Shown here: piece by piece, positions 42,380 to 54,225 of the stretch | Numbering within the stretch: the first letter of the stretch is position 1 | Layout of the letters: every line of letters begins with the position of its first letter | Assembly: GCF_001540865.1 (NCBI RefSeq) | Contig: NC_033630.1 | Span: 4,993,221-5,057,220 of the forward strand | Origin: Ananas comosus | Lineage: Eukaryota; Streptophyta; Magnoliopsida; Poales; Bromeliaceae | Direction of reading: 5' to 3' | DNA: 64,000 bases | Position numbers and translations under genes: made by a program | The notes under the pieces: model-generated | Database searches by the model: none | What the model was told of the DNA's origin: nothing | The model's input: the letters and a program-made list of their open reading frames with translations, nothing else

Positions 42380-43040
42380 ATGACTTCAAGATTGATGCTT
42401 GTTTAATAAACAAGTCGAATATGAATTAAATTTTTCAGCTCGAAATCTTGATGAGCCAAACACGAGTTTGGATTAGCTCATTCATGTTTGAGCATGACTC
42501 ACTTGGACTTTGACAAAGGGTGTATTATGATGCTCGGCACTCGCCAGCTGACACGATCCATATTCAACCGGACCAAAACAGGCCAGAAAGTGGGCCAATT
42601 TTTGAATCAACCGATCTGGCATGGCCTTTCAGTTCAAACGTCATAGATTGAGCTAGACGTTATATTACCTCTATAACTTTTTTACTTTTTAATTTTTAAT
42701 TGTTTAGAAAAATTTACAATGTATTTTAGTTAGATTTTTCTATTTAGGAAAATATTTTGGTTAATTTTTTTTTTTACAATTTCTAACGACTATGACGGTG
42801 CAGTCAGTTGACCATATAGTAACTGAAAACTGTAATTCCAACCTAAACTTCATCAAACCCAAAATCACAATAAAGTCAACTCAATTCCAAATTAAAAATT
42901 TCATCAAAACAACATTACATCTTAGCTAGTTAATTCGCGTATAACACGCGAATTATTCATGAACAATCAACAAAACGTATAAAATAATCCGTTTATGAAC
43001 TTTTTTCAAAAAAATTGGAATAAAATGTATTTTTTTTCTT
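42380..43040. other. Spacer with hAT-like fragment, no gene
   Basis: About 42395-42500 has TTGTTTAATAAACAAGTCGAA and GAGCCAAACACGAG, similar to the hAT-like element at 61.7-62.4 kb. A hairpin TTCGCGTATAACACGCGAA lies at 42935-42953. The rest is AT-rich and featureless. Confidence 0.4.
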
Positions 43041-44110
43041 TTACTCAAAGTATTCGCGATCAAAACGGTTTCGTCGAATTATATTCCGAAAAATTTGGAT
43101 TGAGCGGCCTGGAAAGATGAAATTTCTCAATAAAATTAGGATTGGACGACTGCGGAAAGATAAAATTTCTTGGATCGGCGTCGCGCGACCATCGCTTCGC
43201 AGATTTGCGCATCTCCTCGTAAGCAGTCGAGCAACCTTGCCTGATCGATTTTGAAGGAAACATGGAGATGAGAACAGCAAAGAAGAAAAGAGGAAGGGTG
43301 AGGAAGAAGAAAAAACGCAGCGTACCGTGTTGGGGAACAACGCGGTCCACAAGACTGCACTCAGCCTTATGGACCGTGTGGAGTGAGAGGTCCACCGTGG
43401 ACTTCTTACTCTCTCCCCCTTTGTGTGTGTGTGTATATATATAATGTGATAATGTGATCTGCAAGATTTTTTCTAGATTTGCCAGATCTTTGCAATTAAT
43501 AATCTCATTCAATTCATCTCTCTGTTAGCAAGATCTCCATTTTTTTTAATTACCTTAGGACTTTTATTAGTCCTCTTGCCTTCTTCATGGCCTTCATGCT
43601 CCTTTTGTAGTTGTTGTATAGTAGGAAGCATTATAACTAATGTGACTATTTCACACACTACATGACATTAAATTCTTGGCTGCTCCATACAGCAGAGCAT
43701 TAAACTCCTTCCAACTGAAGAGTAAATTCTCAACTCATTAATGGAATAACATGGAACTATTAGTAAATTGTACAAAAATTTTCAAGAGGCTCTAACTGTT
43801 GTTGTATACATTGTTGCTTAGGTACCTATAAAAGTACCTACCCCCTTTGCTACCTTCCCCAAAGGTATGGCCTCCTTTGGTATTGGTCTGACCGTGGTTT
43901 TAAGGTTTCTGGCCCCTACCTCTCTCTATTTTTGGGGGTTATGGTTTTGTCGTTTGGTTACTTTTTGGGTTTGTTCGGCTGTTTAGTCATTTTGTTCTTC
44001 CTAATTTGAGATTTTTAAATATTTTTTACTAGTTTTTCTTTAGGGGCTTCGCTCGCCTCCCTCTTGCCTCTGTCCCTCTTATTTCGATGTGCCTTCAGGG
44101 CAGTGACGAG
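43041..44110. other. Region with no recognisable gene
   Basis: Overlapping frames of 60-150 residues on both strands (43041-43512) show no domain. A GA-rich block at 43265-43320 and a TG/TA microsatellite at 43420-43445 explain much of them. The stretch 43800-44060 is pyrimidine-rich. Confidence 0.5.
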
Positions 44111-44965
44111 GGGCTTTGAAAGAAAAAAAGAATTAAAATAGGAACTCCAGTTAGGTTTTGGAGAGAGCCGATGTTTGGATGGCCTGCTAACAGGCAACCG
44201 CTCAATATTTTGGGCTACTTGCTCTGGTTGGGTTTCTGCGGCAAATTTGGCTTCAATCTCTTCTGTTTCTTAACCCACATGACGCGCTTCTATCACTGCT
44301 CTTCCTCCATAATGAAGATTGCCTGGTCAAGTTTTAGGCTGAACCCATTTTCTTACTTGCGTTCTACTATTTTTTTTTTTTGTTCTTATATTTGTTGTTT
44401 TTAACTTTTCTGTCGTTTTTCTATGCATTCCTGTTTTTGATCAAGTATTTCACGTGTTTGGTGCATTTGCTATTCCCTGTTCTCTAGCTATTCATCTTTC
44501 GATTCGTTAATTTTTTTTTCACAATTTGTGTCTCATATTTTGAATTTTTTTGGTTTCCTTTTTTTTAAAATACATATTTCATGTGCTTGGTGCTTATGCC
44601 TTATGGTATTTCTTTTTAAAAAAAAAAATTTTACAGTATGTTTTAAATATTCACTATTTGTTTATTACAAATTTAAAAAAGTTCTATCTTCTTTTCCTTT
44701 TGTTTTGAGGTAGTGATGATAGGTGAGAGTAAAAAAATGAAAAGGCCTAGGAAATTTTTTATTTCTGGACGGCCTACGCGTAGGCAACCACTCATTGGTG
44801 CTTTTTACTGTTGGTTGGGGTTTTCCCTTTTGTTTTGTATTAGTGATGCTAGGCAGCAGTAAAAAAAAAATCGACGTAGAACATGAGAATGTTTGGGTAA
44901 CCTGCGCGTAGGCAACCACTTATTATTACTTCTTGCGACTGGTGGGAGGTTTTCACAGCCATTTT
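44110..44965. repeat. Three dispersed copies of a hairpin-bearing repeat of about 130 bp
   Basis: Related segments at about 44110-44245, 44698-44823 and 44824-44955 each have a stretch like GGCCTGCTAACAGGCAACC or GCCTACGCGTAGGCAACC, then CCACTCA/CTTATTA, then GGTTGGG plus a T-rich end. The two right copies are adjacent and start CTTTTGTTTTG or a variant. Each carries a short hairpin (CCTGCTAACAGG, CCTACGCGTAGG, CCTGCGCGTAGG). Confidence 0.65.
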
Positions 44966-45051
44966 TAGGCCGCTTCATAATTTATTTTTTTATGTTGGCC
45001 GCTCTTGGCAACAAACTACTCCTACGCTACCCTCTACTCGCGCATTGCATT

Positions 45052-46272
45052 TGTAATACCCCAAATTTAATAATTATTTGTTATGTCCCTTTATTTTGAA
45101 ATGTAGACTTTTTGGTAATTTGAATTAATAGAGGGGCTTGGTTGCATTTTGTGCATATTAACCCTAATTAATTTTTGGCTATGTCTATCTCTTTTCTCCT
45201 ACATGGAGACCCTAGCCGCCTTTTAGTTTTTCTCTCTTTTGATATACTCAATCCTTTTTTTTAATCTCTTGCTCTCCCATCGTGCCCCGCACCTCTCACG
45301 CGTGCTCGCGCGCTCGGACTCTCGATCTTCGCTCGTCCTCTGAAATTATTGCTGCCATCATTGGCTGCCGTCGTACTTCATGATCACTATCGGCGCACTT
45401 GTTGTTCACCATCAACGGCACAATGGCACCTTGATTGCCATCCTTTTCTTCACTATCTTTGAAGGGTTCCGTCGATAGTTTGATTTTTGGTATTTGACCC
45501 ATCAATACTTTGATTATTTGGAGGAAAGCGACCGAACATCCGTTAGTTTTTTATAAAATAATTTAGAAAAATATTTTGATTGTGTGAAAATTTTTATTTT
45601 GTAGATTTCAAAATTAAGGGTAAAGCGTATTATCACACATTTCTGAAAAATGTGTTTCAATTTTGATTGATGGATTCTTTAGCAACAAAATTTTGAGATT
45701 TGATAATGTATTCTTTAAGACTGGGTAAGTGTTTTAAATTATAAATATCTCTTGGTATTATGCTATGCTAATGTTGGTCATGTCGATATATATTCTGTTA
45801 TAGAAGCTAGCTTCGTTTTTGTATTGCCCCTTCGGGTGCCTGCACCTATCCACACCTCTGTTATGTATTTGCGCTTTCGAGCACCTCTATTCTGTGTATG
45901 CACCTTCAGGTGCCTCTGTTCTATTTTGCTCCTTCGGGTGCCTCTGGATCTAGTATGGTGTATAGTTGCTTACCCAGATTTCGTAATTGTTTTGTTCGGC
46001 GAGGGCAAGGCCAAGTGAACGCTAGCCGTACTTAACTGTTCGAGTTACTTTTTGTTATTTTTGTCTTTGTGTAGTTAGGTATATGTTGGTTAATAGGTTA
46101 CTTGAATTATCGAGATTTATTCATTTCTATATTTTTATTCTTCGTACCATGTAATTTAGCGAATTTTGTGATTATCTTATTGTCTATTTCTTTGTTGGGT
46201 TCTGTAGTCTTGCATATTTGCTATTCTAGCAAGTGTGCGGCGTTTGTTATGCCTCAGGTTTGGGGCGTGACA
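45052..46272 (+). repeat. 5' LTR (1,221 bp)
   Basis: Starts TGTAATACCCC and ends GGGCGTGACA. Contains CCTTCGGGTGCCT repeats near 45830-45950. Open frames inside, for example 45752-46018, also appear in the 3' LTR in altered form and are not taken as genes. Confidence 0.93.
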
Positions 46273-47484
46273 AAAAAATGGTATCAAAGCCTAGGTTTAA
46301 GGTTCATAGGATTTGTAGAAATTGAGCAATAGGATGATAAGGTTCATCTTAGACATGCGAGAACGTGTGAGAGGGGTAGACTTCTGGCTTTCGAAGATTA
46401 AAATTCTGATTATGTTCTTCCATTCTTGTGTTCTCTTACCAATCTATACTTTGGCTTTGAGAATATTCGATTAGATCTATCCTTCTTAATATTGTATGTA
46501 ATTGTAATTGAAATTCTTTATTTCTGTCTTACAGATATGTTTGACCTCATATATATCCTTCTTGTTCATCCATTGGACCAATCTTTGTTATTGGTTTGAT
46601 CATGAGCTATAACATTCTAGTTAAGATTTTAGTTTTGTTAGTTCTGTCATTATTGCTAATTTTTTTTTTACTTTTGATTCTCAATTTTGATGTAGAAGCT
46701 TAGCGTCTTAACATTACATTTCTGTCTTCAAGTTCTTTTGACATGAAAAAGATTATGATTATACATTTAGTTTCTAATATGCGCTATTTTATCCTTTGAT
46801 TATTTGATTGAGAAATTATTTTGTCTTCTCACGTGTCCCTCCTATTGCAAATCTTTTTAATACGTGAGAGTGTATTTCCTATCATATACTAATTATATCA
46901 CTTTTATTGCTGTCCTTTTCTTGGTTAGGTATTTTGTTTAACCTAAATTAAATTAATGATGCCCTGGCAACTTGATCAACCTATGAAATAGGGTGATTGA
47001 TTGTATTTAGATCAACTTTTAAATCATTTGCCTCAAGTTACATTAAACGTTCCTATTATGATTAACTCCATATAGCATTTTGTCTATCTTCGCATGATGG
47101 ATATATCGTAGTTAGATTTTAGCCGGTCGTTCAAGGGAGATTCAAAATTCAATTCTTGATTCTCTAGACTTTGTAACTATTAGTAATCCATCTATATCCC
47201 ATTGAGATTATAGTATGTTTGTGGAGATTAAATTCTATGTTTGTATATGAAATAAGTGGTTAGATTATATTTTGAGCATTTTTTTTTATAGCGATTGGCA
47301 TGTGAATGATGATATCAAAATATAAAGCTAAAATAAACAATAGTCATATCCATTCTCTGAAAGAGTAATTTAGATTTTGAGGACAAAAGTTTTATTAATT
47401 TGGAATATCTATTGCCTCATTCTTAAATTTTTTTTTTATTTTTACAAGAAAATTTCGAGGACGAAATTTTACTAGGGGGAAGAT

Positions 47485-48919
47485 TGTAATACCCCAGATT
47501 TAATAATTATATGTTTAGGTCCCTTTATTTTGAAATGTGATTTCTTGGTAATTTGAATTAGTAGAGGGGCTCAGTTACATTTTGTGCATATTAACCCTGA
47601 TTAATTTTTGGTTGTCTCTCTCTTTTTTCTCCCATGTGGAGACTCCACCGCCTTTTAATTTTTCTCTCTTTTGATCTGTTCCATCCTTTTTTTTTAATCT
47701 CTTGTTAGCTCTTCCGTCGTGCACCACACCTCTCATGCACGCTTGTGCGCTCAGACTCTCGATCTTCGCTCTTCCTCTGAAATTGTTGCTGCCGTCATTG
47801 GCTGTCGTCGTGCTTCATGATCACTATCGGCGCTCTTTTTGTTTACTACCAATAGCACCTTGATTGCCATCCTTTTCTTCACCATCTTTGAAGGGTTTCG
47901 TTGATAGTTTGATTTTTGGTATTTGACCGATCAATACTTTGATTATTTGGAGGTAAGCGACCGGATATCTGTTAGTTTTTTGTAAAATAATTAGGAAAAT
48001 ATCTTGATTGTGTGAAAATCTTTATTTTGTAGATTTCAAAATTAAGGGATAAGCGTATTATCACACATTTCTAAAAAATGAGTTTCAGTTTTGATTGATG
48101 GGTTCTTTTAGCAAAAGAATTTTGAGATTTGATAATATATTCTGTAAATTAGTGACTGGGTAAGTGTTTTAAATTATAAATATTTCTTGGTATTCTATTG
48201 TATTAATGTTCGTCATGTCGACATGTATTCTGTTATAAAAGTTAGCTTCGTTTTTGTATTGCGCCTTCGGGTGCCTCCGCCTATCCGCGCCTCTGTTTTG
48301 TATTTGCGCTTCCGAGCGCCCCTATTATGTAAATGCACCTTTGGGTGCCTCTGTTCTATTTTGCGCCTTCGGGTGCCTTTAGATCTCGCCAACGAATCAT
48401 ATAATATAGTTAGCTACCTGAGACTTAATTTTTTTTCGTTTATTTGCTAAAAGAAGTGGTACTATGTAAATTTTTAGTTCCTATTTGATCTGAATTTTAA
48501 ATTCTGATAATCTTATTTTTTTAAAAAAAATTTGTAAATTAAAAACTAGTAGCTTAAATTATTTTTTATATATATTTATTTGTATACTTAATCCAACTAA
48601 TGTGGTGTATAGTTGCTTACTCAGGTTTTGTGATTGTTTTGCTGGGCAGGGGCAAGACCAAGCGAACGCTAGCCGTACTTTGCTGTTCGAGGTACTTTTT
48701 GTTATTTTTGTCTCTGTGTAGTTAGGTATATGTTGATTAATAGGTTACTTGAATTATCAAGATTTATTCATTTCTGTTTTTTTCTTCTTCGTACAATGTA
48801 ATTTAGCGAATTTTGTGATTATCTTTTTGTCTATTTCTTTGTTGGGTTCTGTATCCTTGCATATTTACTATTCTAACAAGTGTGCGACGTCTGTTATGCC
48901 TTTGGTTTGGGGCGTGACA
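47485..48919 (+). repeat. 3' LTR (1,435 bp) with a 214-bp insertion
   Basis: Same ends as the 5' LTR. The length difference of 214 bp is explained by extra AT-rich sequence at about 48387-48600, between TTTAGATCT and GTGGTGTATAG, which are adjacent in the 5' LTR. CCAAC lies near both edges of the extra sequence and might be a target duplication. Confidence 0.9.
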
Positions 48920-48924
48920 GCATT

Positions 48925-49420
48925 GCATGCTTGAGCAGCCTGAGCCTTGCTATTTTGATCTTAATTTCAAAAGGAATTGCTTCGGTTTGGCGATTCCTCT
49001 TTTTGCTCTTCTTTCTTTTATATAAGTTTTCTAATTATTCTTATCATTGTTTTTTTGTAAATGCATTTTCGAATTTCCCTTACTTTGCTCTTTTTTTCGC
49101 ACATGATTTGTTTTCTCTTTTTACTTTTTGGTTCTCTTACTTGGTGCCTCTTGTTTCTTCTAATTCTTCTTCTTTTTTGAGCTGTTGCATTTATCTTTTT
49201 CTAGCTTAATTATCCATCCCTTCATTTTAGAGTCTATACAAAACTCTAAATTGTTTATAGTTTGCATACTTCTCCTTTACTGTTAAAAAATTCCATCATT
49301 CCACTCTTGGTCCACTTGCTACTCCTCTCCCTGTGTCTTATCCCTCTTGTAGCTGTAGGCATGGCACTTATCCAACTCTCCTACACACGCTTGCTGCAGG
49401 AAGTGTCCGAGCAGCTTTAG
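48925..49420. other. T-rich flank of the LTR element, no gene
   Basis: Pyrimidine-rich sequence continuing from the left flank of the LTR element. The 109-residue frame at 48880-49209 is hydrophobic only because of T-richness and starts inside the LTR. Confidence 0.5.
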
Positions 49421-50611
49421 ATGGAAGTGCCTCAATGTGTTCTGATGTCTGACACTGATGGAAATTTCTTAGCATATATAGATCTTCCAATATCTCGAAG
49501 CGAATCTATAATTGAAAATGTTCGGTGTTCGGGTAGCCTAGCAACGACCTCGGCACGGGCTGAATTAGATATTAAGAAGTTGGTTGCTGAATTAGATCTG
49601 CAAGTTAAAGATGTAAACTACAATGACAGTATATTTTATAAGAATTTATATGAGCATCTAACTACTGATCACGCGGTGCTACTTGCCCAGTATAGTAAAT
49701 TGGTTCAGGATTATAACTTTTTAAAGGAGTGTTACATCTCCACCGTAGCACAAAAAAATGAATTTATAACTGAGCAGACCAGGATCCGATGCTATCGAGG
49801 AGTGTCATGCCGTGATAACCCGTCTTGGCCCTACTCCACCTGCTGCAGAATCTGGCCCCTCCGAAGCTATGTCCGTTCAATTGGGTTGACAGTCAAAATT
49901 GCAAAGTATTTTGTGTATTTTGTGCTGCTGCACCCATTTATTTTTTTTTATTATGCGTGTTTGGCAACTAAGTTGTGCAACAGAATGTGTACTTCCCTCT
50001 TTCTACCCCTACTTATTGCTAAGTATTCGTATATCTTTCTCATTTCAATGGTTAGAATTTTGCTCTTATATTTAACGCTGCGAGCTTCTTTTCATCACTC
50101 TGAACTAATTATTTTACTATCTTCTTATGCGCTTTTCATCTACTTTTTGAAAAAAGGAAGATTGTTGCTACCAAGAAAGAAAATCGTAAAAGGCATAGTA
50201 CTGCTTTCTTTCTTTTTCGAGACGACGAGGATGTTGACAAAAATGGGGCTATATTACTTCAGCTCGCTACTTCTTCACTGAACTAAACTAGATAGAAGAG
50301 GGATAAGGAGCTGAATCTAACTACCGAAATGTTTTTTTATTCTGTTCTAATTTTTATATAAAATTTTATTGTCAGTTGCGCACAACCTGGTGTTGGCAAC
50401 CATAAAGTCCAACTTGTGAAAAGACGTCGGCTTTTGTAATGTCCAAAAAAAAAAAATTAAATACTCTATTGATATTTAATATAATTTACGTTTAATTGTT
50501 TTAATTTTTTTGTAGGTTTTATGAGTCTACGCAATCAGATGAAGAGGAAGATGAAGAGAAGAAAGAAGATGAAGAGAATAATGAAGAATCATTTGCCGCT
50601 GCTACTTCTTG
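49421..50611 (+). pseudogene. Hypothetical frameshifted gene of unknown family with acidic C-terminal exon
   Basis: An AG directly before ATG at 49421 could be a splice acceptor. The frame encodes 'MEVPQCVLMSDTDGNFLAYI' and a Leu/Tyr-rich, probably helical region ('SIFYKNLYEHLTTDHAVLLA') to about 49785. Beyond that point the listed frame becomes hydrophobic and implausible. The +1 frame instead reads 'AIEECHAVITRLGPTPPAAE' and ends at a TGA at 49887-49889, which suggests a one-base frameshift. Downstream, after an AG at about 50513, a segment ending at 50611 encodes 'YESTQSDEEEDEEKKEDEE' and a Ser-terminated tail. Whether these parts belong together is uncertain. It could be a retroelement gag-like frame or a decayed host gene. 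No family was recognised. Confidence 0.3.
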
Positions 50612-51100
50612 ACGTTTATAATTGTTTACTTATTTGATAAAACTATTAGCATAAGATACTGACACTTTCTACAATTCTTTTTTGGATACTTTTGCCTATA
50701 ATTTTATTATCTATGTTAGGACTTCGATATATCATATTATATATATATAGAGAGAGAGAGGAGGAGAGAGATTGGACTGGGCTTAGCTAATTAGTATAAA
50801 AATTCATTGTTGCTACCAGTTTTTTAGCCTTCGGATCAACTCTTTTCATTATTTTCTAAAAGTGGATTACAATACTATAACCCAGAGTGGGCGACCACTC
50901 AACCCTAGGGGGCGACTCAAACTGCTAATCGACCTAAATATCATCCTGACCCTAAATTTTCATCCAAGGGTTAAAACTTGATAGCAAAAGAGCGTTTACA
51001 TTAATAGTATTCCGCAATTTCTTCCGATCTACTCTCTCCTCTCCCTCGTCTCTCTTCTGCTCTCTCTCATATATTATATATATATATTATATATATATAT
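50612..51100. other. Spacer with microsatellites
   Basis: Contains TA/GA runs at about 50740-50775 and a TA-rich run at 51065-51100 next to the foldback element. No gene. Confidence 0.6.
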
Positions 51101-51665
51101 AGCTTAGGCTGGTTATACTATCGCGTACCAGGCCTCCGTTGCTACCAAGTTGTTTTAAAATGATTGGCGGCTTTCAAATCGACGATACGGCTTCCGTAGA
51201 CTTGAGTCTACACTATTAAAAAGTATTTGGAAACTAATTTAATAATTTTTCGACATCATATTGGCTAGTGATCAAAAGTTCAAATATTAACAGAGTTTAT
51301 TAATGGTAATATGATGCGTTTTAGTTCAACGGTTGTAGAAGTACTCCAGAATTAGATGAAATTTAATTTAGAAAATTCTATACTTAAACATCAATAGCGC
51401 AACAAGACAAATACTTATGATTTGAATTTTGAATTCTTTATCACTGTTTTTTATGAGATTTCATTTCAGGCCGTTTATTTTTTGACTACTCGTTTGATAG
51501 GTATAATAATGCCGAAACTTATGAAATTTGTTTCAAATGACTTTTAATAGTGTAGAATTCAAGTCTAACGGAGCCATCGTCGCGATTAGAAGCCACATCA
51601 TTGAAAATAACGTTGCTAGCACAGGAGGCCTCTGTGTAACCGATAGTATATCAGCCTAAGCTCTA
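51101..51665. mobile_element. Foldback element, copy C
   Basis: Termini AGCTTAGGCTG and CAGCCTAAGCT are perfect inverted repeats and lie next to (TA)n on both sides. Inner arms share AGGCCTCC, AAGTTGTTTTA-like and TCAAATCGACGA segments with the other copies. No ORF. Confidence 0.8.
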
Positions 51666-51960
51666 ATATATATATATATTATATATATATATGAATTAAG
51701 CTCCCTATGCTTTAAAAAGTACCAAGTCATTGCGTGCTTGTTAATCTTTCGACACTTGAATTAAGGGATGGGCGCGGTTAGGATGATGGTGCCCGCCTGC
51801 CTAGGTTCGAATGGCTGTGGTTGGTTGAATAGTATAATCTAACGGAGATGAAAATGATCAAGATTTGTAGATCTATGGTTAGAAGAATTTACAAGCACCA
51901 AAATGCTATGGTGCTTTTACAAAGCACCGAGCCGTACATATATATATTATATATATATAT
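51666..51960. mobile_element. Small TA-flanked inverted-repeat element
   Basis: Between two (TA)n runs, GAATTAAGCTCCCTATGCTT and a segment with AAGTACCAAG face ACAAAGCACCGAGCC-like sequence on the other side. The arms are weaker than in the foldback copies, so it may be a different or decayed member. Confidence 0.4.
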
Positions 51961-52013
51961 AATCAGATACTATATATATATATAATATTATAATATATAC
52001 TAGATATAATGAA

Positions 52014-52565
52014 CTAGGCCTACTAATACTATGCCGGTAGCGTACGGAGCGCTCCGTGCTACCAAGTTGTTTCGATGATGCGCTTCTCAAATCGACGATC
52101 GAGCTCTGGCCGTTAGAACTTGATGCTACACTATTGAAAAGTATTTAGAAACTAAATTTCATATTTTTCGATATCATTTACCTACAAACAATGTAGTCTA
52201 AAATTGAACGGCTGAAAATAAAAATCTCATAAAAAATGATGATAAAAGATTTAAATTCAAGATCAAATATACTGATCTTACTCTAAATAGTGAAAAGAAT
52301 TTTCTATAAAATTTTCATCGCATTTGGATTGTTTTACACCGTTAAACTCACAAACACACCACATCGGCCATTAAAATTGTCAATTTTGAGATTTGTTGAT
52401 CACTAGTCAAATGATATCGAAAAAATCTGAAATTTAGTTTCCAAATACTTTCAATAGTGTAGATCAAGTTTAACGGAGCCGATCGTCGATTTGAAAGCCG
52501 CATCATCGAAAACAACTTGGTAGCACGGAGCGCTCCGTGCTACCGATAGCATAGTAGCCGGACTC
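52014..52565. mobile_element. Foldback element, copy D
   Basis: Left TACTAATACTATGCCGGTAG and right CGATAGCATAGTAGCCGG are mirrored. Each arm has a 20-bp perfect palindrome AGCACGGAGCGCTCCGTGCT (right copy at 52522-52541) or a close variant. Inner arms share AAGTTGTTT and CGACGATCG. (TA)n runs flank it. Confidence 0.85.
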
Positions 52566-52993
52566 TATATATATATAATTGTTGGACTTAAATATCTGAA
52601 ATATTACTCATCTGTCGTGAAGCGCAGACCCTTCACTAGTATGCATAAGAAAACCTATACTATAGGAGGCGACGTGGCTCAACCACCAAGCGTGTTTGGT
52701 TCCTCGTTTAGTATAGAGTTTAATTAATACTATCATAGTTCTCTTGCACAACTTAGTCGAACCTAATTTTGATCATCACACAATGTAGAGCAGAAAAGGC
52801 AAAAAAAATACTCAAACCATCTCCTGCACAAAACTAATCTTAGCCAAATACTGATACACATACACAAGAGTTAACATACCATTAATTACATGCAATGTTC
52901 CACAGAATCCTGAACCTCCAAAGACACAGACATAACGATAAATTACATCATATTTTTATTTTCGATATACATATCACATATCGGTAGTTACAA
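52566..52993. other. 3' flank of the L18a-like gene
   Basis: Contains the presumed 3' UTR of the minus-strand gene starting at 52993 and reading leftward, plus spacer. No other gene. Confidence 0.5.
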
Positions 52994-53995
52994 TCACCAC
53001 GCATCAGCTCCCTTTGTTGCTCCAATGATAATAGCAATTGCGGCAAGAACGGCCTGTCATGGCATGCAAAAAGTTCTCGTTAGACAGATCATCAGTCTTT
53101 GGAAAAGAAAAGGTAGAGAAAAAAAAAAAAAGAAAAAGAAAAAGAAAAAGGGTTCACTATAAGAATGGAAATGTTGTTCATCAAGGAAAATTCAGAATTT
53201 ATACAATCATTGCCATGCTAGTCAGAAATTGCTAACTACATAACAAAAGGAAATATTGGTGCAATTCCCTATATGGTTAACATGTTTTTTTTCTCTTTTT
53301 TTTTTTTTCCATGTTTGCACGCTATGTAGTTCAATACCGTATCAGAAATATGGTACACAATGATGTCAAATGAATGTTTCACCACAACATTTTCAATAAC
53401 AAGCAGACATTTTATAGATATGTAAGAGCAGCAAGTTGCGCATAAGATAAAAGGTAATAGTGCTAAAATATCTTGAAAAGAATCCTGTTTTTTGCAGCAC
53501 ATATTAATGGAAGAGTTATAAAAACAATATAACCTACAATCATTTTTAAGATGTTGGAAAGGGCAAATATCACTCACAATAATAATATTCTTTAGAACAA
53601 TAGTACAAGCGTAAAACAACATAATCAACAAAAATGCAAAATCTTTGAGATCCATAGTGCTTCGAGCAGGTAGGTGATATCACTTCGATGATATAGAATC
53701 TACCCAAAACCCCTACAACTCTATTCCGTCTTCATACGTGGGTAGGTGGCTGTCGGTCAGTATTTGTGCACCAGACTAGAATTTAATGTGAGCTGTACAA
53801 CTGCATATCATAGGCATTTTACAAGCTCCAAGTCTCAACGGCTTACGTGTTAAATCGATAGTTTGCTAAAATGGTTTATTGGCTAGAAGTTGTCTCCAAG
53901 AACGTAAACGAGTACACATCTTGAAAGCCTAGCACTCACTCAGGGTCTGAACATTGTAACAAATGTTGGAGAAAACCCCAAAATTTTTTGTTTAA

Positions 53996-54033
<38 letters not shown>

Positions 54034-54174
54034 GTTTTAATGTCGTTCTTATTGCAAATGTTACGGCATCCACTCCGTGCATGCTTGCTCCGTGAGCGCA
54101 TGCACGACCGCCTTTTGCGCACCCACTCCCAACGTTCCGCACAAAACGTTGGGAGTAACGTTCTAATTTCATCC

Positions 54175-54225
<51 letters not shown>

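Larger units (their letters stand above)
45047..48924 (+). mobile_element. Non-coding Ty3-gypsy-type LTR retrotransposon, TSD GCATT
   Basis: The element spans 45052-48919 between GCATT at 45047-45051 and 48920-48924. LTRs start TGTAATACCCC and end GGGCGTGACA. A primer-binding site TGGTATCAAAGCC lies at 46279-46291. Upstream of the 3' LTR, TTTCGAGGACGAAATTTTA and the purine tract AGGGGGAAGA (about 47473-47483) match the conserved 3' end of plant chromovirus-type gypsy elements. The interior (46273-47484, 1,212 bp) has no gag, protease, RT or integrase frame, so the element depends on proteins made elsewhere. Confidence 0.93.

Noticed and set aside
43041..43512. Overlapping frames of up to 150 residues as a gene
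   Set aside because: All frames are low-complexity or basic without a domain, and no splice pattern links them.
45752..46018. 88-residue frame in the 5' LTR as a gene
   Set aside because: The matching frame in the 3' LTR is altered and truncated, and the segment is LTR sequence.
53936..54172. Frames with poly-Ile or poly-Asn near 54 kb
   Set aside because: They are translations of the (TTA)n microsatellite in an intron.
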